Counted from the stretch's first letter, positions 23,976 through 33,761 are shown. The stretch: DNA of 64,000 nucleotides from JBMHDN01 sp049889355 (GCA_049889355.1 JBMHDN010000012.1:1-64000); one strand, 5' to 3'. Numbers and translations: made by a program. The notes: a model not told the origin generated them from the sequence alone.

Positions 23976-26255
23976 TCAAAAACGCGTACCAATAGAGAAT
24001 AAGAAACGCTTGGTTTTGTCATGTTTTGATTTGGATATCGCATCAGACCAAGAAAAGGAAAGAGGGCCAATCGCTGTATCCCAGAGCAACCCAAAACCAA
24101 CCGATTGGCGCATTTTATTATCATCTGCCCCGGTGACGCCTGTTGGATAATCTACATCCCAGACTGCCCCCACATCACTGTAAACAGTCCAACGCAGACC
24201 GGTATCCTTGTCCAACCCATAGGTTGATACAACCTCAACCGTACCATTATAGACCTGATTACCACCGACTGATGATTTGCTGCCAGTATCAATCGGGCCA
24301 ATACCTCCACCATCAAAGCCACGCACAGAGCGCCCACCAAGGAAGAAGCGGTTTGACTGGGTGACTTTCTCGCCAAGCCCGTCAATATAGCCGACACGGC
24401 CACGCACACCCAAAATAAAGCTGTCAAAGGCAAAAGGTTTATAATAGGAGGCACGCAACTCACTGCGCAGGAACTGGACATCCCCGCCCAGACCTGAATA
24501 GGTTTCCGTTACCTCAGCCAGATAGCCATTGCGTGGATCAAACCGGTTATCCAGCTTGTCTATCCCAACCCGATAAATGACAGCTGAGTTTAACAGTGAC
24601 TTACCATTTTCACCTGTCTCAGAGGTCGCGGTACTTGATTTCTGAGTTGTCTTCTGACTGGCAAGGCGATAGCGCAGATTATGATAAATATCATTGGCAG
24701 CTGAGAAGCCAAAACCAGCTGTGAAACCTGTTTTAGAAATCGTGCTGGTATCGCCTTTGTCGCGCTCGTTGAACAGCTCAAAACTGCCTGTCAGGTTGCG
24801 GCCGAGGAAATAAGGTTCGGTCAAGCCCAGACGCACATCAGAACGCCCATCTGATATATTGGTTGAGAGATTTACCTTACGCCCTGTACCTAGGAAATTA
24901 CGCTCGTTAATACCTAGGCTGAAAGTTGCTTTATCAATAGAGGAGTAACCCACACCAATGGACAAATCACCTGTCGATTGCTCTTGCACTTCGACTTCAA
25001 CAATCGTTTGCTCAGGTGATGAGCCTTGACGCGTGCGCACATCCACATTCCGGAAATAACCCAGATTACGGATATTGCGCATAGATTTCTGGAGTTTTTG
25101 CTGGTTAAAGGCATCACCTTCTACCAATGCAAATTCGCGCCGGACCACACTGTCCAACGTCCGGCTATTATCAATAATTTCAATGCGCTCGACATAGTTT
25201 TTACGGGCAGCACCGATATTAAACTGGATATCAAGGGTCTGTGTTTCAGGGTCTGTCAGCACCTCTGGGACAACATTTACAAAGGCATAGCCCAAATTCC
25301 CCAGCGCATTGGTGATATTCAGCAGGCCAGCCTCGAGCGCACGCACGTCATAGCGATCGCCCTTTTCCAAAAGCAATTCAGTCCGCAGCGCATTAAAATC
25401 AAGCCCCTCAATTTCGCTCGTAAAAAATACTTCATCTAGGCGATATTGCGGCCCCTCTTCCAATTCAAAGGTGACAGCGAAGCCTGACCGGTCTGGTAAT
25501 AACCCGCCTTGTGCCCGGTTGACAGAAATATCAGCATATCCGCGCGAGAGATAATATTGACGCAATAAGCGCACATCATAATCAAGGCGCGCTTCATCAT
25601 ATTTGTCATTACTTGATAAGAAAGCCCACCAGCGCACTTCACGGCTGGCGATAATCTGTTTCAAAGCATAGTCAGAGAAGCTCTGATTGCCTGAAAATTT
25701 AATCGTCGAAATTTTGATCAGCGGACCTTCATCAACCTCAAAAATCAAATCTATCCGATTATTATCAAGGCGGATAATTTGTGGTTCGACCGTGGCCGCA
25801 TAACGCCCAGAGAGCCTGTAGATTTCAAGAAGCCGCTTTGCCCCTTCTAGAGCCAATTTGCGGGTGTAAACACGCCGAGGCTGGATATCGAGCTCTGCCA
25901 TCAGCCGTTCATCAGACAGCGCATCATTGCCTTCAATATTCACCCGGTTAATGATGGCGTTTTCTTCAACACTTATTCGCAGAATACCGTTCTCAAGCTC
26001 TAGCTCAACATTGCTGAAAAGTTGTGTCGCAAAAAGCCGGTCTATGGCCACATCGAGTGATTCTGGTGAAATACGGTCACCCAACTGGATAGGCAGATAA
26101 GCCAACACGGTTGATTCTGATACCCGCAGATTACCTTCAATAACAATCTCTGAAACAGCTTGTGTCTCTGAGCTGGTTTGCGCCATTGCAAGCGGGCTTA
26201 CAAGCAACATAAGGCCTGCAAACACAGACAGACACTGACGGTAAAATGAGAACAT
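23976..26255 (-). CDS. bamA: Outer-membrane protein assembly factor BamA
   Basis: The outer-membrane insertase of the BAM complex. The 759-residue protein has a signal peptide (about 1-25, ending PLAMAQ), five POTRA repeats in roughly residues 30-415 beginning EIVIEGNLRVSESTVL, and a C-terminal Omp85 barrel with VRGFDGGGIGPID (the VRGF lid motif) near 650. The final residue is Phe (FSIGTRF), as required for barrel assembly. An in-frame start at 26312 is possible, but GGGGAGG lies 5 nt before the ATG at 26255, directly ahead of the signal peptide. It follows rseP by about 95 nt. Confidence 0.97.
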   Translation of the reverse strand: MFSFYRQCLSVFAGLMLLVSPLAMAQTSSETQAVSEIVIEGNLRVSESTVLAYLPIQLGDRISPESLDVAIDRLFATQLFSNVELELENGILRISVEENAIINRVNIEGNDALSDERLMAELDIQPRRVYTRKLALEGAKRLLEIYRLSGRYAATVEPQIIRLDNNRIDLIFEVDEGPLIKISTIKFSGNQSFSDYALKQIIASREVRWWAFLSSNDKYDEARLDYDVRLLRQYYLSRGYADISVNRAQGGLLPDRSGFAVTFELEEGPQYRLDEVFFTSEIEGLDFNALRTELLLEKGDRYDVRALEAGLLNITNALGNLGYAFVNVVPEVLTDPETQTLDIQFNIGAARKNYVERIEIIDNSRTLDSVVRREFALVEGDAFNQQKLQKSMRNIRNLGYFRNVDVRTRQGSSPEQTIVEVEVQEQSTGDLSIGVGYSSIDKATFSLGINERNFLGTGRKVNLSTNISDGRSDVRLGLTEPYFLGRNLTGSFELFNERDKGDTSTISKTGFTAGFGFSAANDIYHNLRYRLASQKTTQKSSTATSETGENGKSLLNSAVIYRVGIDKLDNRFDPRNGYLAEVTETYSGLGGDVQFLRSELRASYYKPFAFDSFILGVRGRVGYIDGLGEKVTQSNRFFLGGRSVRGFDGGGIGPIDTGSKSSVGGNQVYNGTVEVVSTYGLDKDTGLRWTVYSDVGAVWDVDYPTGVTGADDNKMRQSVGFGLLWDTAIGPLSFSWSDAISKSKHDKTKRFLFSIGTRF

Positions 26256-26350
26256 GCGGACCTCCCCAACAAAAACCGTTTTCACTATAGACAGAAGCGT
26301 CCTTTTTGGCAAAACAGAACTGTGTGGAAAAACCGCTTTATTCGGCTGAT

Positions 26351-27430
26351 TTAAAATGCAAGGCGGAGAATATCAAAAAGGGTAACAAGCACCATTAAGC
26401 TCATTAAAAAGGCAATCCCCACACGCATCAAAATACCCTGCACGGCCTCTGGTACCGGTCGGCCCATAATCCCTTCAATCGCAAAGAAGGTCAGGTGCCC
26501 CCCATCAAGCGCAGGTACCGGTAGCAAATTAACAAGACCGAGATTGATCGATATTAGTGCTACAAAAATAACCAGTGATACAATACCCTGACGCGCCGCA
26601 TCACCTGAGAATTCCGCAATCCGCACCGGTCCGCCAACCTCGCCGCTCTGAGCATTGCCAGATACCAGCCGTCCAAGCCCATGCAGCATCATACCTGTCA
26701 TATGAATGGAGTCTGAGACCGCATGCTGGGTTGATTCAAACAGACCCAATTGGCGGAATTCACCTGGCATAGAGCGCACACCTAATCTGCCAATATTCAG
26801 GCCTAATTGCTCTGAATAAATAGATTCAGGCGTGATGTCGAAAATGGAGATATCGCCATCACGTTTGATTTCAAAAGCCAATGATCGACCAGGCGACTCA
26901 AAAATAATTGCCCGCATATCCCCAAAATGACGGATAGTTCGGCCATTTATCGATAGAATCTGATCGCCTGGCAATAAACCCGCTTCGGCTGCGGGCGAGT
27001 CAGGCAAAGCTTCGGCCACAGTGGCCGGCACAAAAGCCTTACCGACGGCCATATAGACGCCAGCAAATAAAAGAATACCGAGGATAAAATTAGCTATCGG
27101 TCCTGCGGCTACAATAGCCATACGGCGCGGCAAACTGGCCCCAGCAAAGCTGCCTGGCATATGTTTAGCGCCTTGCGAGGTGGTGCTGGCGGCATCTTCA
27201 TCACCGCGCATCTTCACATAACCGCCGAGGGGAATGGCTGAGAACTTCCATCTTGTCCCTGCTCTGTCAGTCCATCCAAATAATTCCGGCCCAAAACCTA
27301 CTGAAAAGACATCGACAACCACACCAGCCCTACGTGCCACCCAATAATGGCCAAGCTCGTGAAAAAACACCACCGGTGTGAGTACCAATAAAAAGGCGAG
27401 AAGATTTTCAAAAGCTCCAAGAAATGGCAT
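26351..27430 (-). CDS. rseP: Site-2 intramembrane zinc metalloprotease RseP
   Basis: Cuts transmembrane anti-sigma factors and leftover signal peptides in the inner membrane. The 359-residue protein has the zinc motif HELGH in FFHELGHYWVARRAG (near residue 22). One PDZ domain follows (ALPDSPAAEAGLLPGDQILS, about 140-160), and the second active-site motif NLLPVPALDGGHL near 310 carries the third ligand Asp. It is shorter than E. coli RseP and has a single evident PDZ, common in this class. The dxr-rseP-bamA order is standard. Confidence 0.95.
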   Translation of the reverse strand: MPFLGAFENLLAFLLVLTPVVFFHELGHYWVARRAGVVVDVFSVGFGPELFGWTDRAGTRWKFSAIPLGGYVKMRGDEDAASTTSQGAKHMPGSFAGASLPRRMAIVAAGPIANFILGILLFAGVYMAVGKAFVPATVAEALPDSPAAEAGLLPGDQILSINGRTIRHFGDMRAIIFESPGRSLAFEIKRDGDISIFDITPESIYSEQLGLNIGRLGVRSMPGEFRQLGLFESTQHAVSDSIHMTGMMLHGLGRLVSGNAQSGEVGGPVRIAEFSGDAARQGIVSLVIFVALISINLGLVNLLPVPALDGGHLTFFAIEGIMGRPVPEAVQGILMRVGIAFLMSLMVLVTLFDILRLAF

Positions 27431-27459
27431 CTGGCTCGTCTCACATTCTGAGTTGTTAA

Positions 27460-28632
27460 TTATTTCGCCAACGCATCGCGTTTATTAAGCGCCCACTGAC
27501 GCACATCATGATCAAGATGTACAATCGCATCAATAGAAGACACATCACTGTCGAAATGGGCATTTAAAGCCGCTTCGACAAGCTTAGCGATATCTGTAAA
27601 GCCCATTTTTTTTGATAAAAACCCATCGACCGCCACCTCATTCGCCGCATTCAGCACAACAGCCGCGCTATGGTCAGCATCGATCACCTGACGTGCCAGC
27701 GCAAAACAGCGGAAATGTGTTTCATCCACAGGTCTAAAATCAAGTTGGCCGAGCTGGGTGATATCCAGTGGCTTGGCCAAAGCGGGCAGCCTTACCGGAT
27801 AGGCAAGTGCATGGGCAATCGGCACAGTCATATCTGTTGGCCCCAGATGTGCCAATACTGAACCATCCACAAAACTCACCAGCGCATGCACCAGTGACTG
27901 TGGATGAATGACCGCTTCTAACGCACTGCTTTTCTTGTTAAAAAGCCAAGCCGCCTCTATCAGCTCCAGCCCCTTATTCATCATGGTAGCACTATCGATA
28001 GTGACCTTTTCACCCATGCTCCAATTGGGATGTTTCAAGGCTTGTTCCAGCGTGACATTTTCAAGATCAGCTGTGGCCAAATCGCGGAACGGGCCGCCTG
28101 AGGCAGTGAGTGTGATATGCGAGATATCCTGATCACGCTGGCCCATCAGACATTGAAAGACAGCATTATGTTCTGAATCAATGGGCAGTAAAGTGGCGTT
28201 ATTTTTCACGGCCTCTTGCATGATTAGATGACCGGCTGCGACGAGTGCCTCTTTATTGGCCAGTGCGATGGTCTGGCCTGCGCGTACAGCTGCCATCACA
28301 GGCGCAACACCTGCAAAACCAACAATGGCGCCTACCAATATGTCGACATTCTTTTCAGCAAGCCGGAGAAGACCCTGATCACCAACAAGAATTTCAATGG
28401 TTATATCCTGAAGCGCCTCTGCTACCTTTTGTGCGGCCGCCTCATCTGCAACCACTAATATTTCAGGTTGAAACTGACGGGCCAATTTTATAGCCAGGTC
28501 TACAGACCGATAACAACTCATCCCCACAAGTCTGAATTCATCAGGATAAGCGGCGATAATATCACAGGATTGTCGGCCAATAGAGCCGGTCACACCCAAA
28601 ATAGATATTTGCTTTTGTTGTCTGATTGTCAT
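27460..28632 (-). CDS. dxr: 1-deoxy-D-xylulose-5-phosphate reductoisomerase
   Basis: Converts DXP to MEP, the committed step of the non-mevalonate isoprenoid pathway. The 390-residue protein has the NADPH motif GVTGSIGRQSCDII (13-26), ANKEALVAAG near 130, the metal and substrate segment PIDSEHNAVFQCL near 152, and SWALNKR-type C-terminal residues (QWALNKRDAL). The reductase supplies isoprenoid precursors for UppS, encoded two genes upstream. The ATG at 28632 has a weak ribosome binding site. Confidence 0.96.
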   Translation of the reverse strand: MTIRQQKQISILGVTGSIGRQSCDIIAAYPDEFRLVGMSCYRSVDLAIKLARQFQPEILVVADEAAAQKVAEALQDITIEILVGDQGLLRLAEKNVDILVGAIVGFAGVAPVMAAVRAGQTIALANKEALVAAGHLIMQEAVKNNATLLPIDSEHNAVFQCLMGQRDQDISHITLTASGGPFRDLATADLENVTLEQALKHPNWSMGEKVTIDSATMMNKGLELIEAAWLFNKKSSALEAVIHPQSLVHALVSFVDGSVLAHLGPTDMTVPIAHALAYPVRLPALAKPLDITQLGQLDFRPVDETHFRCFALARQVIDADHSAAVVLNAANEVAVDGFLSKKMGFTDIAKLVEAALNAHFDSDVSSIDAIVHLDHDVRQWALNKRDALAK

Positions 28633-28663
28633 TTTTTAAAACGATATCTTTAAGTCCTGTCTC

Positions 28664-29488
28664 TTAGCTCTGATAAAGCCAAAACCAGACCAAAGGGAGG
28701 GTGAGAACATAGCCATCAAAGCGATCCAATAGGCCGCCATGTCCAGGGATAATCTGGCCACTATCTTTGACCCCTGTTTGCCGCTTGAGGGCCGATTCAA
28801 GCAAATCGCCCAATTGGGCCAGAAGTGTCAAAGCCAAGACAAAGCCAATAGGCCAACCAAGTGAAATGGCCTGAACACTATCTAAGGCCAGATAAGCACA
28901 TAAACCCGCCACTATACCGCCTAGCGCACCTGAGATGGTTTTACCAGGGCTGATAGCAGGGGCGAGTTTGGGGCCACCTAATGCGCGCCCTGCAAAATAA
29001 GCACCCACATCAACCGCACTGGTCAACGCAATTAAATATATCAAAATAAGCTGGGCATCTGGTTGATTTTGAAGTGCGATGAGCGCGAAAAAACACAAAC
29101 CAAGTAAACTGGTGTACATGCCGGCCAGCAGCGTAAAGCGCCAGGAAAGCAGACAAAAAGACAGCAATAAAAAACCCAAAATCAACATCGGCGAGATGCC
29201 AGAAAATGCCAGAAAAGCAGGCAAAGCGACCCAAACACTCAAAATGAGCGACTGCCAGACGGGTGCTGACTTGAGCGTCATTTTGCTGACTTCAAAGGCC
29301 ATGATCACACAAAGGGCTGTCAAAACGAGGCTCAAGAGCGGACCACCAAGCCACAAAAACCCCAAAAGTGGTAGCAATAACAGCACCCCATTCAAGCGTG
29401 CGCGCATATCTTGTTTGTTTTTTGGCTGAACCGCAGATGCGCCCTTGGATTGACTATCTGGCTGGGATGTTGATTGGTTTTCACCCAT
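28664..29488 (-). CDS. cdsA: Phosphatidate cytidylyltransferase
   Basis: Makes CDP-diacylglycerol, the precursor of bacterial phospholipids, in the inner membrane. The 274-residue protein has about eight hydrophobic helices after a polar N-terminus. The family signature near the C-terminus reads QLGDLLESALKRQTGVKDSG followed by IPGHGGLLDRFDG. It overlaps the 3' end of uppS by 8 nt, so translation is probably coupled. Confidence 0.95.
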   Translation of the reverse strand: MGENQSTSQPDSQSKGASAVQPKNKQDMRARLNGVLLLLPLLGFLWLGGPLLSLVLTALCVIMAFEVSKMTLKSAPVWQSLILSVWVALPAFLAFSGISPMLILGFLLLSFCLLSWRFTLLAGMYTSLLGLCFFALIALQNQPDAQLILIYLIALTSAVDVGAYFAGRALGGPKLAPAISPGKTISGALGGIVAGLCAYLALDSVQAISLGWPIGFVLALTLLAQLGDLLESALKRQTGVKDSGQIIPGHGGLLDRFDGYVLTLPLVWFWLYQS

Positions 29489-30227
29489 TTTTGCGGTTAT
29501 CCTGATTAAGGAATGTCACCGCTTCAACAGCATCGCCGCCAAACCGGCGCTGACGCGCATTAAAGTCACTTAGCGCCAAATCCAGATCATGAGAATCAAA
29601 ATCAGGCCAGTTCTTGGCACTGAAATACAGCTCGGCATAGGCTGAGTCCCAAAGCAGGAAATTTGAAATCCGATATTCATTGCCTGTGCGGATAAGTAAA
29701 TCAACCGGTGGCAAATGTGCCGTCATCAAATAGGCTTTAAACCCGTCAGGTGATAATGCTTTATCATTTATGCCACCTGTTTCAGCATGCGCCTTGGCAT
29801 ATGCTTCAGTCGCTTGAAGGATATCATTTTGCCCGCTGTAATTGAGGCAAACCGACAAAATAAGGCCAGAATTATCACGGGTCTTTGCTTCAGCCTGTTC
29901 AAACAAACCGACCATATCACTGTCAAAACGCGACCAGTCACCAATGATACGCAAACGCACATTTTCACTGACCAAAGAATCGATTTCACGCATCAAAAAC
30001 CGGCGCATCAAGGTCATCAGACCACTCACCTCCATCGGTGAGCGCTTCCAATTTTCAGAAGAGAAAGCAAAGACAGTCAAATAAGGAATATCGCGCTTGG
30101 CAACAGCTCTGGCGATGGTTTGCAGACTGTCAGCACCTTGTTGATGGCCCGCCAGTGCACTCAACCCCTGGCTCTTTGCCCAGCGGCGATTGCCATCCAT
30201 GATGATTGCCAAATGCTGCATTCTCAT
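29481..30227 (-). CDS. uppS: Undecaprenyl pyrophosphate synthase
   Basis: A cis-prenyltransferase that makes the C55 lipid carrier for peptidoglycan and O-antigen. The product (about 248 residues) starts with the active-site motif AIIMDGNRRWAKSQG, then GHQQGADSL, YLTVFAFSSENWKR, and LLIRTGNEYRISNFLLWDSAYAE-type C-terminal residues. Starts at 30251, 30227 and 30221 are possible; 30227 or 30221 best fits the family N-terminus. It lies between frr and cdsA as usual in Proteobacteria. Confidence 0.95.
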   Translation of the reverse strand: MRMQHLAIIMDGNRRWAKSQGLSALAGHQQGADSLQTIARAVAKRDIPYLTVFAFSSENWKRSPMEVSGLMTLMRRFLMREIDSLVSENVRLRIIGDWSRFDSDMVGLFEQAEAKTRDNSGLILSVCLNYSGQNDILQATEAYAKAHAETGGINDKALSPDGFKAYLMTAHLPPVDLLIRTGNEYRISNFLLWDSAYAELYFSAKNWPDFDSHDLDLALSDFNARQRRFGGDAVEAVTFLNQDNRKNG

Positions 30228-30278
30228 ATCCAACTGGCGCCAACCTAACAAAAGGACAGACCTCAGCCCCTCTCTGCT

Positions 30279-30836
30279 TTAAACTTGGGTGATATCAGCC
30301 TCTTTTTTCGACAACATATCATCAATAGTTGCAATATGCTTGTCTGTGACCTTCTGGATATCACCTTCCAGCTGATGACGCTCATCTTCTGAAATCGCAC
30401 CACCCTTTTCTTCTTTGCGGACAGTTTCGATGGCATCACGGCGCACATTGCGCACAGCCACCCGGCCAGCTTCGGCATATTTACCAGCGACTTTGACCAT
30501 ATCTTTACGGCGATCTTCTGAGAGATCTGGTACAGGCACACGAATAACAGTGCCTTCAGCTTGTGGGTTCAGACCTAAATCTGACTCGCGGATGGCTTTT
30601 TCAACTGCTGGGGCCAGCCCAGCATCCCAAACGGTAACAGACAGCAAGCGCGGCTCTGGGGCAGAAATATTGCTGAGCTGATTAAGCGGCATGCGCGAGC
30701 CATAAGCATCAACGGTGATAGGCTCAAGCATAGAAGGTGATGCACGCCCTGCCCGCAAACCTGAAAATTCATTGGCGAGGTTGGAAATGGTCGCATCCAT
30801 GCGCCGGTTTACATCATCCATATCAAGTTCAGACAT
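30279..30836 (-). CDS. frr: Ribosome recycling factor
   Basis: Splits post-termination ribosomes together with EF-G. The 185-residue protein has the standard length and shows LRAGRASPSMLEPITVDAYG near residue 27, ISAPEPRLLSVTVWD, EADLGLNP-type ESDLGLNPQAEGTVIRVPVP, and the helical C-terminus. AGAGG lies upstream of the ATG. It follows pyrH by 41 nt in the rpsB-tsf-pyrH-frr order. Confidence 0.97.
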   Translation of the reverse strand: MSELDMDDVNRRMDATISNLANEFSGLRAGRASPSMLEPITVDAYGSRMPLNQLSNISAPEPRLLSVTVWDAGLAPAVEKAIRESDLGLNPQAEGTVIRVPVPDLSEDRRKDMVKVAGKYAEAGRVAVRNVRRDAIETVRKEEKGGAISEDERHQLEGDIQKVTDKHIATIDDMLSKKEADITQV

Positions 30837-30877
30837 TGCCTATAGCCTCTTATTTTTCGTTTTCCATCAAAGAAAGG

Positions 30878-31594
30878 TCAATTTTTCACAATTGTGAAGG
30901 CACCCTCATGTTTGAGCACCTGTTCCAGACTGCCATTTTCTACAATTGAGAAAACAACAATTGGGATATTATTCTCACGTGCGAGTGAGATTGCTGATGC
31001 ATCCATCACCTTTAAATCTTGCGACAGAACATCCATATAATTGAGCGTATCATAGCGTGTTGCAGATACATCCTTTTCTGGGTCTGCATTATAAACGCCA
31101 TCAACACGTGTGCCCTTTAACAAAGCATCACAATTCATTTCAGAGGCCCGCAAGGCAGCGGCTGTATCTGTGGTAAAGAATGGATTACCAGTACCGGCAG
31201 CAAAAATCACCACCCGTCCCTTTTCCATATGACGCACCGCGCGGCGCCGAATATAGGGCTCGCACACCGCACTAATTGGGAGTGCGGAGAGCACACGTAC
31301 AGGCACATCCATTTTTTCGAGGGCATTTTGCATAGCCAGCGCGTTCATCACAGTCGCCAGCATACCCATATAATCACCCGTGGCGCGCTCCATACCAGCC
31401 GCTGCGCCTGAAACGCCGCGGAAGATATTGCCACCACCAATGACGAGACAAACTTCTATGCCTTGATTGATAACTTCTTTGATTTCGCTTGCCACACGGG
31501 CAACCATATCGGCATCAATGCCATATTGTTGCTGGCCCATCAAAGATTCGCCGGAAATTTTCAGCAGTACACGTTTATATTGAAAACTGCTCAT
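30878..31594 (-). CDS. pyrH: UMP kinase
   Basis: Phosphorylates UMP to UDP. It is a hexameric amino-acid-kinase-fold enzyme distinct from eukaryotic UMP/CMP kinases. The 238-residue protein has LLKISGESLMG near residue 9, VIGGGNIFRG near 53, TGNPFFTTDTAAALRASE near 134, and LLKGTRVDGVYNADPEKD near 157. GGGAGG lies 7 nt before the ATG. A terminator after tsf separates it from rpsB-tsf, so it likely has its own promoter. Confidence 0.97.
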   Translation of the reverse strand: MSSFQYKRVLLKISGESLMGQQQYGIDADMVARVASEIKEVINQGIEVCLVIGGGNIFRGVSGAAAGMERATGDYMGMLATVMNALAMQNALEKMDVPVRVLSALPISAVCEPYIRRRAVRHMEKGRVVIFAAGTGNPFFTTDTAAALRASEMNCDALLKGTRVDGVYNADPEKDVSATRYDTLNYMDVLSQDLKVMDASAISLARENNIPIVVFSIVENGSLEQVLKHEGAFTIVKN

Positions 31595-31664
31595 CTCAGC
31601 GCCTCCCAGACAAAACCATCACCCCTCTATCCGAGGTATCGCAGATAGGGTTAATTTGCAAGTA

Positions 31665-31704
31665 AAATGGCCTGACAGCACGGATCTGTCAGGCCATTTT
31701 TTTA
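31665..31704 (-). terminator. Terminator after tsf (bidirectional-looking hairpin)
   Basis: TGGCCTGACAG (31668-31678) pairs perfectly with CTGTCAGGCCA (31686-31696) across a 7-nt loop, an 11-bp stem. On the minus strand, downstream of tsf, it is followed by TTTTACTT; on the plus strand by seven T residues. Its place suggests it ends rpsB-tsf transcription. Confidence 0.8.
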
Positions 31705-31712
31705 AGTTCAGA

Positions 31713-32621
31713 TTAATTGCCAAGCTGCGCTGCAACTTCAGCGGCAAAATCCTTTTCTTCTTTTTCAATGCCAGCACCCAGCACAAATTGTGCCATGCCA
31801 GTCATGGAAATATCAGCACCGGTCTTTTTAATGACATCAGCCACTTTTGATTCACCATCAATCACGAAAGTCTGCTCGAGCAGGACCACTTCTTGATAAT
31901 ATTTGCGAATACGGCCTTCGACCATTTTCTCAGCAATTTCCTGAGGTTTGCCTGATTCTTTGGCCTGCTGAACCAGCACTTCGCGCTCACGCGCAACCAA
32001 TTCCGGGTCCAGTTCTTCTACGCTGATGGCAGCTGGTGTGGTCGCAGCAATATGCATTGCCAGTTGCTTGCCCAGATTGTTCAGATCATCTGATGCGCCG
32101 CCTGCTTCCAGACCGACCAGCACGCCGATACGGCCAAGGCCATCTGCCACTGCATTGTGGATATAAGGTACAACTGCGCCAGATGATACACTCACCTTTT
32201 GCATGCGGCGCAGCATCATATTCTCGCCAATGGTGGCGATCTGATGTGTCAGCTCTTCATCAACAGTCCGGCCAGTCCCTGGATAATCCAGTGCTTTCAG
32301 ACCATCAATATCATCAGCCTGAAGGGCCAATGATGCCAATGTCCGGGCAAAATTCTGGAAATCATCATTGCGTGACACAAAGTCTGTTTCAGCATTCAGC
32401 TCGATCATAGCACCATTAGTGCCGTCAACCGCGATTGAGACCAGACCTTCAGCGGCGACACGCCCTGATTTCTTGGCAGCAGCGGCCAAACCTTTGGTCC
32501 GCAGCCAGTCAACCGCAGCATCCATATCGCCATCGGTCTCTGCCAAGGCTTTTTTACAATCCATCATACCTGCGCCAGATTTTTCACGCAGTTCCTTTAC
32601 AAGTGCGGCAGTAACAGTCAT
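31713..32621 (-). CDS. tsf: Elongation factor Ts
   Basis: The guanine-nucleotide exchange factor of EF-Tu. The 302-residue protein has the N-terminal UBA-like region VKELREKSGAGMMDCKKALA (8-27), and AELNAETDFVSRNDDF-type residues (ELNAETDFVSRNDDF near 73), which contact EF-Tu. Two dimerisation-like domains follow. An in-frame extension to 32693 is rejected; AGGAAG lies near the ATG at 32621, where homology begins. It is downstream of rpsB in the normal order and is closed by a strong hairpin. Confidence 0.97.
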   Translation of the reverse strand: MTVTAALVKELREKSGAGMMDCKKALAETDGDMDAAVDWLRTKGLAAAAKKSGRVAAEGLVSIAVDGTNGAMIELNAETDFVSRNDDFQNFARTLASLALQADDIDGLKALDYPGTGRTVDEELTHQIATIGENMMLRRMQKVSVSSGAVVPYIHNAVADGLGRIGVLVGLEAGGASDDLNNLGKQLAMHIAATTPAAISVEELDPELVAREREVLVQQAKESGKPQEIAEKMVEGRIRKYYQEVVLLEQTFVIDGESKVADVIKKTGADISMTGMAQFVLGAGIEKEEKDFAAEVAAQLGN

Positions 32622-32711
32622 TTCCTGCTCTTCCTTTTCAAGTGGTTCAGGGGTTAGAACATCCTTTAAAGAGGCCACGAACGGCCTCTCCAAAGCAAAA
32701 TTAAATTATTT

Positions 32712-33551
32712 TTAAGAAGCTGGCTGTTCAGCTGGTGCTTCTTCGGCCGGAGCTTCTTCAGATGGGGCTTCTTCAGCAGGGGCTTCTTCAGCAGATGCTT
32801 CCAGTGCTGGTTCTGCTGGGGCCTCAGCAGCTGCGCCCAAATCGCCGCCGCTGGCAACCAATTCAGCCTGCAGACCATCAAGGATTGAATCCTTAGCCAG
32901 CTCGCAATAAAGCGCAATGGCGCGCAGCGCGTCATCATTGCCTGGGATTGGGTAGTCAACACCAACAGGGCTGGCATTTGAATCCACAATCGCAACAACC
33001 GGAATACCCAGCTTGTTGGCTTCTGACACAGCGATGTCTTCTTTATTGGTGTCAATGATGAACAGCATGTCTGGCAGGCCGCCCATTTCCTTGATACCAC
33101 CAAGAGTCATTTCCAGCTTTTCGCGCTCACGAGTCAGCTGAAGTACTTCTTTTTTGGTCAGCTGATTAACTTCGTCTGAATCCAAACGTGATTCCAGATC
33201 GCGCAGACGCTTAATAGACTGGGTTACTGTCGCCCAGTTTGTCAGCATACCACCGAGCCAGCGATGGTTTACGTAATATTGACCACAGGCCTTTGCTGTC
33301 TCAGCAATCTGCTCAGCAGCTGAACGCTTTGTGCCAACGAACAGAACACGGCCGCCCTTTGATGTGACATTGCGCATAGCTTCCAGCGCACGTGCCAGCA
33401 TCGGAACGGTCTGCTGCAGGTCGAGAATGTGAATATTGTTGCGCTGACCGAAAATGAACGGTTCCATGCGCGGGTCCCAACGACGTGTGTGGTGACCAAA
33501 GTGAACACCAGCTTCCATTAGCTGGCGCATTGAAAATGAAGGGAGAGCCAT
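32712..33551 (-). CDS. rpsB: 30S ribosomal protein S2
   Basis: A small-subunit protein needed for S1 binding. The 279-residue product has the family start FSMRQLMEAGVHFGHHTRRW, then KRSAAEQIAETAKACGQYYV and RWLGGMLTNW, and GIPVVAIVDSNASP. The C-terminal ~40 residues are a low-complexity tail of Ala, Glu and Pro (EAPAEEAP repeats), encoded by in-frame 15-nt DNA repeats, and are longer than in E. coli S2. ATG at 33551 with AGGAGA upstream is chosen over 33623. Confidence 0.96.
   Translation of the reverse strand: MALPSFSMRQLMEAGVHFGHHTRRWDPRMEPFIFGQRNNIHILDLQQTVPMLARALEAMRNVTSKGGRVLFVGTKRSAAEQIAETAKACGQYYVNHRWLGGMLTNWATVTQSIKRLRDLESRLDSDEVNQLTKKEVLQLTREREKLEMTLGGIKEMGGLPDMLFIIDTNKEDIAVSEANKLGIPVVAIVDSNASPVGVDYPIPGNDDALRAIALYCELAKDSILDGLQAELVASGGDLGAAAEAPAEPALEASAEEAPAEEAPSEEAPAEEAPAEQPAS
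32735..32800. repeat. Tandem 15-nt repeats in the rpsB 3' end
   Basis: Units close to GGGGCTTCTTCAGCA recur four times and encode E-E-A-P-A/S on the minus strand, forming the acidic tail of S2. The frame is kept. Confidence 0.75.
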
Positions 33552-33681
33552 AATCTCTATCTCCTGTTCTCCGGTTAAACCTCCATGAGTGCTGATATGA
33601 AAGGCTGTCTGATTAGCCTTCACCGGACGGCCTGTGCTGGAATTTGCCAGTTAGACCACACTCATGTGCGAATTGCCGCCA

Positions 33682-33710
33682 TCTTTAGATGTATTTCAGA
33701 GAAAAAGCAA
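33682..33710 (-). promoter_or_regulatory. Probable promoter of rpsB-tsf
   Basis: On the minus strand TTGCTT (33710-33705), 17 nt, then TAAAGA (33687-33682). It lies in the 210-nt gap between dnaE and rpsB and gives a leader of about 125 nt before the rpsB ATG. Confidence 0.45.
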
Positions 33711-33761
33711 GCCTTTGTATGGCCTAAATGAGATAAAAATTGGCCAGCCTGACCTGCCCGC

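Noticed and set aside
33552..33761. Known-class ribosomal leader upstream of rpsB
   Set aside because: The 210-nt region has a promoter-like element, but I could not see the structure described for the gammaproteobacterial rpsB leader.
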